In this document: piece after piece, positions 33,558 through 42,113 of the stretch
Layout: every line of letters begins with the position of its first letter
Numbering within the stretch: the stretch's first letter is position 1
From: Haloarchaeobius sp. FL176
GTDB taxonomy: Archaea > Halobacteriota > Halobacteria > Halobacteriales > Natrialbaceae
Direction of reading: 5' to 3'
Assembly (NCBI RefSeq): GCF_024609245.1
Contig: NZ_JANJYH010000008.1
Coordinates: forward strand, 93,600 to 157,599
Length of the DNA stretch: 64,000 nucleotides
The notes under the pieces: generated by a model
Databases searched by the model: none
What the model was told of the DNA's origin: nothing
The model's input: the letters and a program-made list of their open reading frames with translations, nothing else
Program-made: the position numbers and the translations under genes

Positions 33558-34673
33558 ATGCTGTTCGACTCGACGTCGCTTGGCGACCTGACGCTCGATA
33601 ACCGTGTTGGCCTGGCCCCGATGACGAGGGTGAGCGCGACGGCTGACGGGTGCGCGACCGACAGGATGGCCCAGTACTACGCGAAGTTCGCCGAGGGCGG
33701 GTTCTCGTTTCTCGTGACGGAAGGCACCTACACCGACAACGTCTACAGCAAGGGCTACCGGAAACAGCCCGGCCTCGTCACCGACGACCACGTCGAGGCG
33801 TGGACACAGGTCACCGACGCCGTACACGACGCCGGCGGGGCGATCTTCGCGCAACTGATGCACAGCGGTGCGCAGAACCAGGGGATTCCGCAGGATGCGG
33901 ACCAGGAAACCATCGCGCCGTCGGCAGTCCAGCCGGACGGCGAGAAGAACGAAGCCTACGGTGGCGACGGTCCGTATCCCAGGCCGAAGAAAGCCACCAA
34001 GGAAGACCTCGAGACCGCGCGCGAGGGGTTCGTCGCGTCGGCGATGAACGCTCACGAGGCCGGCTTCGACGGTGTGGAACTGCACGCTGCGAACGGCTAC
34101 TTGCTCAACGAGTTCCTCTCGGACAAGATGAACCAGCGTGACGACGAGTACGGGGGTGCGCCGGAGGCACGCGTCCGGTATCCTGCCGAAGTCGTCGAGG
34201 CAGTCGCTGCGGCCGTGCCCGACGACTTCGTCGTGGGCGTCCGGGTATCGCAGTCGATGGTAACCGACTATGGCTACGTGTGGCCCGAGGGCGAAGCGGC
34301 AGCGGCCGTGTTCTTCGAGGCGCTCTCGAGTGCCGGGGCGGACTACATCCACACGACCGAACGATACGCCACGGAGCCGACGTTCGGGGAGGATGGACCG
34401 TCGCTTGCAGAAGCGGCCGTCGAGTACGTGGTCGACGATACGGTCGTCATCGCCAACGGGAGCCTGGGAACGCCCGAGGCAGCGCGCCAGGTGCTCGACG
34501 ATGGGGCAGACCTCTTGACCCTCGGGACGAGTGCTCTCGCGAACCCCGACTGGCCGTCGCGGGTCGCGGCGGGCGAGGAGCTCGCAGAGTTCGACCGGAC
34601 GCGACTGCTGGAGCCGAAGGCCACTGTCGGCGACGAAGAACTCCTGATCGATGCCTCGTCCGTCGACGACTGA
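33558..34673 (+). CDS. NADH:flavin oxidoreductase, Old Yellow Enzyme family
   Basis: This is a 371-residue TIM-barrel flavoprotein. Family marks are LDNRVGLAPMTRVSAT near residue 15, GGFSFLVTEGTYTD, IFAQLMHSGAQNQGI, then GFDGVELHAANGYLLNEFLS (substrate-binding His/Asn) and EYGGAPEARVRYPAEVVEAV. The late barrel strand VVIANGSLGTPEAARQVL and LLTLGTSALANPDWPSRV bind the FMN phosphate. It should reduce activated C=C bonds with NAD(P)H. The shape fits the single-domain OYE class without a 4Fe-4S cluster domain. It appears to be a single-gene unit. Confidence 0.93.
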   Translation: MLFDSTSLGDLTLDNRVGLAPMTRVSATADGCATDRMAQYYAKFAEGGFSFLVTEGTYTDNVYSKGYRKQPGLVTDDHVEAWTQVTDAVHDAGGAIFAQLMHSGAQNQGIPQDADQETIAPSAVQPDGEKNEAYGGDGPYPRPKKATKEDLETAREGFVASAMNAHEAGFDGVELHAANGYLLNEFLSDKMNQRDDEYGGAPEARVRYPAEVVEAVAAAVPDDFVVGVRVSQSMVTDYGYVWPEGEAAAAVFFEALSSAGADYIHTTERYATEPTFGEDGPSLAEAAVEYVVDDTVVIANGSLGTPEAARQVLDDGADLLTLGTSALANPDWPSRVAAGEELAEFDRTRLLEPKATVGDEELLIDASSVDD

Positions 34674-34689
34674 GCCCTCGATGCGGTGC

Positions 34690-34915
34690 GTTCGGTAATC
34701 CGCTCTTCGAGGACATCGAAGATATCGACCGCCTTGTACTCCCTCCCGCGCTGCTTGCCGGTTACTCCTCGACGAGGCCATCCGCTTCGAGAGTGTCGAC
34801 GACCTTGTAGGCAGTCCGGTGTGAGACATCGAGATACTCCACGAGGTCGGGTGCGGTGAAGTACGGATACTGAACCAGACGAAGCAGGCCTCTGTGTTGG
34901 ATCCGAAACGATTGT
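34690..34915 (-). pseudogene. C-terminal winged helix of a Fic-type protein, frameshifted
   Basis: One minus frame gives IQHRGLLRLVQYPYFTAPDL followed by VEYLDVSHRTAYKVVDTLEA and DGLVEE-stop. The next frame picks up at once with TGKQRGREYKAVDIFDVLEE. Joined across a single-base shift near 34768, they form the C-terminal winged helix seen at the end of haloarchaeal Fic/DOC-family proteins (pattern LVEExTGxQRxREYxAxxIxDVLE). No Fic catalytic motif (HPFxxGNGR) is present upstream. This is a remnant of a lost AMP-transferase-like toxin or regulator. Confidence 0.6.
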
Positions 34916-35169
34916 GTTCCCAGTCAAGACACCCGAATTCGCACCCGATAAGAAAACCATCAGCGCGTTCGATCTCGAATCGGCCCATCTCGATCGCGTT
35001 CTGGACTCGTCCGAACCGCTGTGGATCGTTCCCGCCGACTCCACTACTAATGCGAACTCACCCGTCGTAGAAACTGAATAAGGAGTCTCACGCACCAGTT
35101 CTACGCCTCGAAAAGAGGACTCGACTGAAAATCGAAACATGTCAGAGATGTGTAAAATCCAGCCGTGCG

Positions 35170-35460
35170 TTACTGACCGTCGCGCCAGCGAAGATAGCCC
35201 GCTCCGGCCAGTCCTGCCAGTGCACTTCCGAGGCTAAAGCCGGGAATGCTCCGACCAGTATCTTCGTCTGGCTCACCATCGGTCGGGTCCTCACCCTCTG
35301 TCGGAGTGCTTGTCACAGGCGGTCGCTGGCCTGTCCCGAACACGTAAGCCGAACCTGCCTGAAAATCGCTCGAAAACCCGTCCCCGTTGGCTCCAATGAT
35401 GGCGGTCATTCCATGCCCCGACACCGCTGTCGAATCAACGGTCGCGACGGATGACGAGAG
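35170..35460 (-). pseudogene. C-terminal stub of an FG-GAP repeat surface protein
   Basis: The minus frame reads SVATVDSTAVSGHGMTAIIG, then ANGDGFSSDFQAGSAYVFGT, the end of an FG-GAP-like beta-propeller repeat. A Thr/Pro/Glu/Asp-rich spacer and a hydrophobic end (IPGFSLGSALAGLAGAGYLRWR) follow; this resembles a PGF-CTERM-type or simple membrane anchor. An in-frame stop lies just upstream near 35461, adjacent to the 3' end of the next gene. The rest of the propeller is missing, so this is a truncated surface protein gene. Confidence 0.6.
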
Positions 35461-35469
35461 CAGAGAGTA

Positions 35470-35907
35470 TTAGCTTTCGGACAGGTCCGTTACTGCCATT
35501 CCGAGCCCGTACGTCAGTGAGACTAACGCGACACCGAACACGAGAAGCCACAGAACAAGGATCAGGTCGAGTGGAACGGTTGTCACTCCTTCCGGAAGGT
35601 CTGGCCCCCGCTGTACTGCAATCTTGTCAGTAACGACCGGGCGGTAGACCAGCTGTATAACCAGCAGAACCAGTCCGGTGGTGGCACCGAAGGCAATCGT
35701 CCACCAGCTCCCGCCATCGTGGGGCGTCTGTCGGAGGATCCTGAAATAGTCGACCATGAGCGTAATTCCGACAGCGTACAGGAGACAGATTGTAACAGAG
35801 ACGACAGAATACTCCAGCAACAGGAAATGCGAGACCAGGCCGATACATATCCCTACGACGCCACCGACGAGCGCTGCTCGCTTCGTCGGAGAGTTTCGAG
35901 TAGTCAT
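35470..35907 (-). CDS. Four-helix membrane protein, unknown function
   Basis: This is a 145-residue protein starting MTTRNSPTKRAALVGGVVGI. Four membrane helices are visible: AALVGGVVGICIGLVSHFLL, VVSVTICLLYAVGITLMVDY, WTIAFGATTGLVLLVIQLVY and LDLILVLWLLVFGVALVSLT. The basic N-terminus should be inside. Composition is less G/C-biased than in nearby core genes. No family is recognised. Its 3' end lies at the break point of the FG-GAP remnant. Confidence 0.7.
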   Translation of the reverse strand: MTTRNSPTKRAALVGGVVGICIGLVSHFLLLEYSVVSVTICLLYAVGITLMVDYFRILRQTPHDGGSWWTIAFGATTGLVLLVIQLVYRPVVTDKIAVQRGPDLPEGVTTVPLDLILVLWLLVFGVALVSLTYGLGMAVTDLSES

Positions 35908-36233
35908 CTTAGATGATGAAGACGGAGTGGACCGATTGATTTGAGTTCATCTGCCACTCGTCTGCTGTTGACAGGAAACTTGGTCCCGAGGCCCATCCTA
36001 TTACGAACCATAGTACTCATTATTGAAATAAAGACACCGATACTCTGTGGCGGAGTTCGGCGTTAGTGCCAGAAATTATTGCTGAGACAGGCTCGGGCCA
36101 CCGATACAATACCACGCAGTACCGGCGCCCGATGCCATCCATCACAAGGATTGTATCGGGCCGTTTGGGACAGTTCGGCACTCCAATGACAGCACATCCA
36201 CAGTATTACAGTGCCCTGCTGGGACAGCCCAGT
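35908..36233. other. Intergenic stretch before the HTH_10 regulator
   Basis: This 326-bp stretch is relatively A+T-rich near 35990-36040 and probably holds the promoters of the membrane protein and the regulator. The regulator frame is open back to 36066, but the residues before 36234 do not resemble the family. No repeat or RNA gene was seen. Confidence 0.4.
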
Positions 36234-36875
36234 ATGGGAGTCATCTGTGAGTTCGAGCTGGAATCGGCAGCGCTCCCGCTCTGTGGCGTTGCGGCGACGG
36301 TCGATACGATACTGACAGTCGACAACACCGTGCTGGGGACGGACGGAGAGCCGGCGTTAGTGTTCTCCACGACCGGTGTCGACCCGGACGACGTCGAAGC
36401 GGCCCTGAGCGAGGCGGACTCGGTCGTGGACTTCGTCGCCCTCGAGTCGACGCTCGTCGAGTCTCGCTACCGGGTCGTCTTGGATACGGCACACGTCGGA
36501 ATCTACGGCGAACTGGTCGACCGCCAGACGTATCCAAGCGGTGCGCTCGTGACCGCGCACGGGTGGCAGGTCACCGCGCAGTTTGCAGATCGAAGCGCAC
36601 TCAAAGCGTTCAGTGACACCTGCCGCAACAGTGGCATCGAGTTCAACCCGCGTCGGCTCTTTGAGGCCGAGGGCGGTGCCGAGAGCTACGGCCTGACCGA
36701 ACCCCAGCGGGAGGCACTGCGTGTCGCCTATCGCACGGGCTACTTCGAGGTGCCACGAAAGACGGACCTCGCCACGCTCGCGAACGAACTCGACACGACC
36801 ACGTCCGCGCTCTCCGAACGCCTTCGACGCGGGCACGAGCAACTCGTCGCCGAGACGATTGCGAGTACGGAGTAG
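36234..36875 (+). CDS. HTH_10 (bacterio-opsin activator type) regulator
   Basis: This is a 213-residue protein from MGVICEFELESAALPLCGVA, the same beginning as its paralogue at 7.4 kb (MGLVAEFEITCEVLPFVSVV). The N-terminal domain (about 1-150) is followed by HTH_10 at about 155-208: LTEPQREALRVAYRTGYFEV, RKTDLATLANELDTTTSALS and ERLRRGHEQLVAETIAS. The start is chosen by this match. The gene stands directly upstream of and in line with the oleate hydratase gene (186 bp between), making it the likely regulator of fatty-acid hydration. Confidence 0.9.
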   Translation: MGVICEFELESAALPLCGVAATVDTILTVDNTVLGTDGEPALVFSTTGVDPDDVEAALSEADSVVDFVALESTLVESRYRVVLDTAHVGIYGELVDRQTYPSGALVTAHGWQVTAQFADRSALKAFSDTCRNSGIEFNPRRLFEAEGGAESYGLTEPQREALRVAYRTGYFEVPRKTDLATLANELDTTTSALSERLRRGHEQLVAETIASTE

Positions 36876-36948
36876 TCCCTGTCACGGGACTGTCGACGGC
36901 AGCAGGTTTCTGCTCGTCGATGCCTGAATCCCCCGCTGATTCGCCCCT

Positions 36949-36958
36949 GCTTATAAAT
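36949..36958 (+). promoter_or_regulatory. TATA-like element upstream of oleate hydratase
   Basis: The sequence gcttataaatgg contains TTATAAAT at about 36950-36957. Transcription would begin near 36980, leaving a leader of about 80 nt before the ATG at 37062. Because this element overlaps the beginning of the longer open frame (36957), the longer start is ruled out. Confidence 0.4.
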
Positions 36959-37061
36959 GGCGGGAACTATCCTGCAAAGCGTTACCGCCGGCACCATCGT
37001 ACTCCTACATGTAACGGACGACAGACCACACGGTGACCCGATTCGAACGGAGGGAATCCCA

Positions 37062-38651
37062 ATGACCATTCACCAGCAACCACACGTCACCGATCGCGAA
37101 GCGCACTTCACCGGCGGTGGTATCGCATCACTGGCCGGCGCAGCCTTCCTCGTCAGAGACGGGAACATGCCCGGCGAGAACATCCATATCTACGAGAAAC
37201 TGGATGTGGTTGGCGGGGCGATGGACGGCGCAGGCGACCCCGACGAGGGATACGTCATCCGTGGGGGCAGGATGTTCAACTTCCCCACCTACGAGTGTAC
37301 GTGGGATCTGTTCCGCACGATTCCGTCGCTCGAAGATCCCTCGCGGTCGGTCAAAGCGGAGATGGACGAGTTCAACGAGGTTCACGAGTCTTGCGCCGAG
37401 ACGCGTCTGATGGACGGTTCGACGCGGATCGACGCCTCGAACTACGGACTCACCGGACGCCACCGCCGTTCGATTGTCAAGCTGCTGTTGACTCCCGAAG
37501 AGCGACTCGGCGATGCACGGATCGAGGAGTGGTTCGCCGACGACTTCTTCGAGACGAACTTCTGGTACGTCTGGGCGACGATCTTCGCGTTCCAGCCCTG
37601 GCACAGCGTCGCCGAAGTCCGCCGGTACATGTACCGGTTCCTTCACGAGTTCCCCAGACTGCACACTATGGAGGGGGTCGACCGGACCAGGTACAACCAG
37701 TACGACTCGATGATACTCCCGCTGCGACGCTGGCTTGAGGACCGCGGTGTCTCCTTCGAGTACGGTCACGAGGTGGTCGACATGGATATCGTCACCTCCC
37801 GGGCTGGCCGGACGGTCACGCAGATCCACTGTGAGACCGACAGCGGGACGGAGACGATTCCGGTCGAGCCGTCGGACCTGGTGTTCGTGACGAACGGCTC
37901 GATGACCGACGGGAGCTCGCTCGGTGCGATGGACGAAGCCCCCGAGCTGAACGAGACCGGCGCGTCCTGGGAGCTATGGAAGTCCATCGCAGACGGGAAC
38001 CCACAGTTCGGGAACCCGTCCGTGTTCGCCGACAACGTCACCGAGACGAAGTGGGAGTCGTTCACCGTCACGCTGCACAACACCGACCTGTTCGACCACA
38101 TCGTGGAGTTCACCGACGAAGAGCCCGGCAACGGGCTCGTGACCTACCTCGGGTCGAACTGGCTGCTGTCGACCGTCGTCGCTGCCCAGCCCCACTTCGC
38201 GAACCAGCCGGACGACGTGAAGATCTTCTGGGGCTACGGGCTGTTCCCCGACCGTGAAGGGAACTACGTCGAGAAGCCGATGTCGGAGTGTACCGGCCGG
38301 GAGATCCTCCAGGAGCTGTGTTACCACCTGGAGTATGAGGACCGACTGCCGGAGCTGCTGGAGGGCGTGAACTGCATCCCCGCGATGATGCCGTTCATCA
38401 CGGCGCATTTCCAGCCGCGCGAACCCGGCGACCGACCGGCGGTCGTCCCCGACGGTTCGAACAACCTGGCCTTCCTGGGCCAGTATTCGGAGGTCGACAG
38501 GGACGTAGTGTTCACCGTCGAGTACTCCGTTCGGTCGGCGATGGTGGCGGTCTACGACCTGCTGGATCTCGACGAAGACGTACCGTCGGTAAGCAAACAC
38601 TACCGGAAACCCGGCGTCCTGACGAACGCCATCGAAGCCGCCTATCGGTGA
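37062..38651 (+). CDS. ohyA: Oleate hydratase
   Basis: This is a 529-residue FAD enzyme that adds water to cis-double bonds of free unsaturated fatty acids, forming 10-hydroxy fatty acids. The FAD motif is GGGIASLAGAAFLVRDGNMP near residue 18, followed by HIYEKLDVVGGAMDGAG. The conserved MFNFPTYECTWDLF contains the catalytic Glu. Family blocks FWYVWATIFAFQPWHSVAEV, GSNWLLSTVVAAQPHFANQP and IPAMMPFITAHFQPREPGDR are intact, and the C-terminus RDVVFTVEYSVRSAMVAVYD fits. The protein is of usual length. It may detoxify or process environmental fatty acids, since archaeal membranes are made of isoprenoid ethers. An HTH_10 regulator lies just upstream. Confidence 0.95.
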   Translation: MTIHQQPHVTDREAHFTGGGIASLAGAAFLVRDGNMPGENIHIYEKLDVVGGAMDGAGDPDEGYVIRGGRMFNFPTYECTWDLFRTIPSLEDPSRSVKAEMDEFNEVHESCAETRLMDGSTRIDASNYGLTGRHRRSIVKLLLTPEERLGDARIEEWFADDFFETNFWYVWATIFAFQPWHSVAEVRRYMYRFLHEFPRLHTMEGVDRTRYNQYDSMILPLRRWLEDRGVSFEYGHEVVDMDIVTSRAGRTVTQIHCETDSGTETIPVEPSDLVFVTNGSMTDGSSLGAMDEAPELNETGASWELWKSIADGNPQFGNPSVFADNVTETKWESFTVTLHNTDLFDHIVEFTDEEPGNGLVTYLGSNWLLSTVVAAQPHFANQPDDVKIFWGYGLFPDREGNYVEKPMSECTGREILQELCYHLEYEDRLPELLEGVNCIPAMMPFITAHFQPREPGDRPAVVPDGSNNLAFLGQYSEVDRDVVFTVEYSVRSAMVAVYDLLDLDEDVPSVSKHYRKPGVLTNAIEAAYR

Positions 38652-39103
38652 GGCCGCGGCGTGGCAGCCATTCCGGGGAACAGTCCAGCGGTGTCCCACG
38701 GGTCGCTGCCCGTCGAATTCCTCACCTCCCAAAGAATCACGCTCCCGCCGCAGCACTGTCTCGATTCGGGTGCCGGTGTCGGCGGTGTTCAGATAAGGAT
38801 TGAAAGGTGAGGCGGAGCGGTTTTCTAGTGGTCTATGCCAGAATCCACATCTCAATCGCCTCCAGTACCTGCTGCAGTTTCTCCAGACTGCGAATCCCGT
38901 CTACGTGTTGATCCCGACGATGTAGGGAAAGGCACCGCTGTGAGTGAGAGTGTAGCGAAGGGACCTGCAAGTCGTCACCGGTAACTCGACCGATATGCAC
39001 GGGCCGGATCTGTACCTTAAGACAATGGAGACGGTTCTCGCGCCTATTGACTGTAACACTGCTCGAAACTTCTTTATACAGTAGTTTCGTACTATGTTAC
39101 ACC
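38652..39103. other. Intergenic stretch with one small doubtful ORF
   Basis: This 452-bp stretch holds a 49-codon plus-strand frame (38835-38984) starting MPESTSQSPPVPAAVSPDCE. It is Ser/Pro-rich and could be the truncated N-terminus of a larger protein, possibly a transposase, but no motif supports this. The promoter of the next gene lies at its right end (TATA at 39073-39078). Confidence 0.35.
39073..39078 (+). promoter_or_regulatory. TATA box for leaderless GTG start
   Basis: TTTATA at 39073-39078 within acttctttatacag lies 26 nt before GTG 39104. In haloarchaea this spacing puts the transcription start at or next to the start codon. The element falls within the longer open frame from 39047, so translation cannot begin there. 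Confidence 0.55.
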
Positions 39104-40030
39104 GTGCTCCGGCGCATCGAACTCGAGGTCCTCGCCACGGTCGACCGCGGCGACACGATCTCCGAGCTGGCAACGAAGCTCGACCACAGCGAGAGCTATC
39201 TCTCTCGTGCCGTCGGCGACCTCGACGAAAAGGGACTCGTCTACACGGAACGCGATGGCCGGCGAAAACGAGTTGTCCCATCGGATGCTCGCGCCGTCGA
39301 ACGCTATCGGGACCTCGTCCGCCAGCACTCCCACATCGAGTTCCCCGAGCTGCTGACCGGGAAGGCACTCGAGGTGCTGTACTACCTCGACCAGCCACGA
39401 ACTGTCTCCGAGATCGCCGCCCGGAGCGACAACTATCGCAACACGGTCAACCGCGTCCTCAAGCGGTTTCGCGACCGTGGTCTCGTCGGGACGGACGACA
39501 GCCGCTATGACTTCAACGCCGATTTCGACCGCCTCCACGAGTTCGCCCGGGAACTCGCACACCATCTGCATCGCCAACGCCTCGAAGCTGTTGCCCCGAA
39601 GGGCACGATTCTCTGGGAGGACTACGACGAATTCCTCGCCCAGACCGAGACGGAGATCGACGCGGAGGCGTTCCACGAAACCGGCCTCGCTCGATTCGCG
39701 GCCTTCGACCTCCAGTTCCTGCTCACCGGACACCGCTACTACTTCTACTCCGAGGAGCTCGACGCCGTCTCGCCGGCTGAGCTGTGTTGTCACACGCTGT
39801 TGATCGACGACGGCAGCCGCCACCGCTCGTACTGTCTCCTTCTACTCAGCCACGTCGACGTCGACGAGGAAGGCCTCCGAGAGCAGGCGACAAACTATGG
39901 CCTCGAAGATGATATCGACGCCTTGCTCGGCTACCTCGAGACGCACGGCGAGATCGACGACGACCGGCTCCCGGAGTGGGACGAGTTCGAGGAGCTGGCG
40001 GCTGACTACGAGGTGACACTACCATCATGA
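39104..40030 (+). CDS. Winged-helix protein resembling AbiEi-type antitoxins
   Basis: This is a 308-residue protein from GTG 39104, a start fixed by the TATA box 26 nt upstream. Two winged helices are visible at about 1-65 (LEVLATVDRGDTISELATKL; LSRAVGDLDEKGLVYTERDG) and 85-140 (EVLYYLDQPRTVSEIAARSD; TVNRVLKRFRDRGLVGTDDS). The C-terminal region (LQFLLTGHRYYFYSEELDAV, then CCHTLLIDDGSRHRSYCLLL) resembles the larger haloarchaeal regulators that precede nucleotidyltransferase genes, like AbiEi antitoxins. Its TGA overlaps an ATG (40027) opening MRPTFGR, which is cut off within a few codons by an insertion-sequence fragment. The expected toxin partner appears to be lost. Confidence 0.7.
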   Translation: MLRRIELEVLATVDRGDTISELATKLDHSESYLSRAVGDLDEKGLVYTERDGRRKRVVPSDARAVERYRDLVRQHSHIEFPELLTGKALEVLYYLDQPRTVSEIAARSDNYRNTVNRVLKRFRDRGLVGTDDSRYDFNADFDRLHEFARELAHHLHRQRLEAVAPKGTILWEDYDEFLAQTETEIDAEAFHETGLARFAAFDLQFLLTGHRYYFYSEELDAVSPAELCCHTLLIDDGSRHRSYCLLLLSHVDVDEEGLREQATNYGLEDDIDALLGYLETHGEIDDDRLPEWDEFEELAADYEVTLPS

Positions 40031-40039
40031 GACCAACAT

Positions 40040-40861
40040 TTGGACGTATTGAGAGGGTGCGTACGTGCTCCCGATGGGCGTGGCCGAGTGGTGTCCGCTC
40101 CCGATCGGATTCGTGGATGAAACTGCGAGCCCCTTCGTTGACGGCAAGGTTCTCGCGAAGTCCGAGATCGGTCTGGAGATCCCAATACGCGTTCTCGTGG
40201 ATCTCACAGCCCTCACCTCGGTCCAGTGAGACGCCGGGAAGGCGACGCGACTCACTTGCTCAGTAACGGTCTCGGCCTGCTCTAAGACGGTCTGGTCATC
40301 AGGATCCGATTCTGTATTCTCGTTATCGTATCTTCGGCTCTGTCGGTCTGGCTCGCGCGGGACTGAAACACCCGCATTCTGGGCTTTGATGAGGATGGTT
40401 CGCGTTGCGGTCTCGACGGTGTTCTGGAGATCGGTCGTAAACCGATGGTGCCAGCTGCGCCACAGGGTTGATTGGTTCGGCACCGACTCCAAACCCAATC
40501 GATCACAGAGGTCGGGGTACTGGGTGAGGTATTCGACGAGGGCAGTCTCGTGGTCCCAGCCATAGAGTTCTTTCAGCAGAAACAGGCGAAACAGCGTCTC
40601 CATCTCATATCTCGTCGAGCCTGCGTATCGGTCGTGGGCATCGAATTGGACGTATTCGAGCGGCACTGCGTGGACGAATGATTCGACGGGCTCGTGTTCG
40701 TCCTGGTTGAACCACGCTTCTGCGACGAGCGAATGTCCGATTCCAGCGCGGGAAGGGATGAGCTCAAACAGCGGGGTAGTCGCGTACGTTGGCCAGTCAA
40801 CGTAGGATAGCTGGGCGATATGGCGGAAGACAGTACAGCGGGACTCACGTGTCCGGGCCAC
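40040..40861 (-). pseudogene. 5' fragment of an IS4-like transposase
   Basis: The minus frame gives the N-terminal third of a transposase: CTVFRHIAQLSYVDWPTYAT, then EMETLFRLFLLKELYGWDHE, LVEYLTQYPDLCDRLGLESV and NQSTLWRSWHHRFTTDLQNT. It is closely related to the transposase at 48.2-49.9 kb. After RVAFPASHW the frame shifts, and sequence matching the relative's CEIHENAYW region continues in another frame to about 40040. There it stops at the end of the AbiEi-like gene. The catalytic DDE region is missing, so this copy is dead. Confidence 0.85.
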
Positions 40862-40981
40862 GACGAGAGGCCGACCACGGGACGGTCAAGTATCCGTCCA
40901 ACTGCTCAATACAAATGTTACATTGAAATGACCAAAAATTCGGTTATACCAATCGGTTAGCACAGAGAGGGGGCCGCTCGC

Positions 40982-41308
40982 TTATTTCGAAACCCGACTG
41001 TACAGCGCACCACCGACGACAGTCCCAATCATGAGTCCGCCAATCCATTGAACAATACCGCCATAGGCAAGCAGTGGGATTGCAACGAGTGCAATAAAGG
41101 CCAGCGAGAGGCGGACGACTTCGGATGCCTCGACAGCGATGTAGACTGTTCCAGCAATCACGAGTCCAATCCCTACTGCGGCAAGCAGCGACGTAATGCC
41201 GGCCGTATCTCCGAATGTAAGGCCAACGATCGTCAGGAGGAGACCAATCAGAACGATACTCGACTCGGAGAGTGTCGGTGTGTTCAGGGACTTTTGGAGA
41301 GCACGCAT
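40982..41308 (-). CDS. Small polytopic membrane protein, unknown function
   Basis: This is a 108-residue protein starting MRALQKSLNTPTLSESSIVL. Four hydrophobic segments are visible: SSIVLIGLLLTIVGLTFG, ITSLLAAVGIGLVIAGTVYI, LSLAFIALVAIPLLAYG and IGGLMIGTVVGGALYSRV. The N-terminus is basic and the protein nearly all membrane. It lies between two transposase remnants and has a lower G+C content than core genes, so it may be accessory. No family is recognised. Confidence 0.7.
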   Translation of the reverse strand: MRALQKSLNTPTLSESSIVLIGLLLTIVGLTFGDTAGITSLLAAVGIGLVIAGTVYIAVEASEVVRLSLAFIALVAIPLLAYGGIVQWIGGLMIGTVVGGALYSRVSK

Positions 41309-41456
41309 AAATGCACTTCAGGTTACAATCTCTAAATAAATTTTTGGTACACATTTTGCACACCAACTAAACAGTTGATCCACCCTGATCTCTTTGGGAT
41401 CACCGGTTCTGTTGAAATCCTCAGAGGGTTACACGTCCGCCTGATAGTGTGACCAG

Positions 41457-42052
41457 ATGCAGGCCCTCCCGAAGTCGCGGTTACTCCGGTTTGTCGAGCA
41501 GGCATTTCACTTGGCTCAACGAGCTGTCGCCCGCTACTCCTCGAAGTTCTCAAAACGACGCTACACACTCCACCAGCACATCGTTCTACTTTGTCTCAAA
41601 GTTCGGAAGAACACGACGTATCGGACGCTCCTCGACGAACTCATCGAGATTCCCCGCATTCGGAACGCCATCAACTTGGACGAACTCCCGTCACCCTCAA
41701 CGTTGTGCAAAGCGTTCAATCGACTCGATATGGCTGTCTGGCGTGTTCTGCTTACCCTCTCGGTCACGCTTCTCCCGACTAACGGTATCGTTGGGATCAA
41801 CGCTTCAGGGTTTGACCGGAGTCACGCCTCGAAACACTACACGAAGCGAACGAAGCTAACTATTCAGCAGTTGAAGATGACACTTCTGGTGGACACGAGG
41901 TCGAACGCGATTATCGACGTACACGTAACGACGACACGAAAGCACGACTCAAACGCAAGTACGGTGCGTTCGTCCGGTCACGGCTCTGGTGGAAACAGTT
42001 TCGAGAACTCACTATCGCCTGCCTTGCTCACAATCTCGACCGATCACTCTAA
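41457..42052 (+). pseudogene. IS5-family transposase with internal deletion
   Basis: The first frame gives a standard haloarchaeal IS5 transposase N-terminus: LRFVEQAFHLAQRAVARYSS, YTLHQHIVLLCLKVRKNTTY, RTLLDELIEIPRIRNAINLD and GFDRSHASKHYTKRTKLTIQ up to DVHVTTTRKHDS. The sequence then jumps, in another frame, to the usual C-terminus RLKRKYGAFVRSRLWWKQFR, then ELTIACLAHNLDRSL and a TAA at 42050-42052. About 80-90 residues between, including catalytic positions, have been deleted. The element cannot transpose by itself. Confidence 0.85.
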
Positions 42053-42113
42053 CATCCCCGATCGGAGAGTCCCAGTACTGAGCGGAGAACGGGACGACGA
42101 GAGGTGGGTGGGG

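Noticed and set aside
33177..34988. 603-codon minus-strand frame
   Set aside because: It is antisense to the Old Yellow Enzyme gene, whose family motifs are clear on the plus strand; only its 5' end touches a real remnant (Fic winged helix, in other frames).
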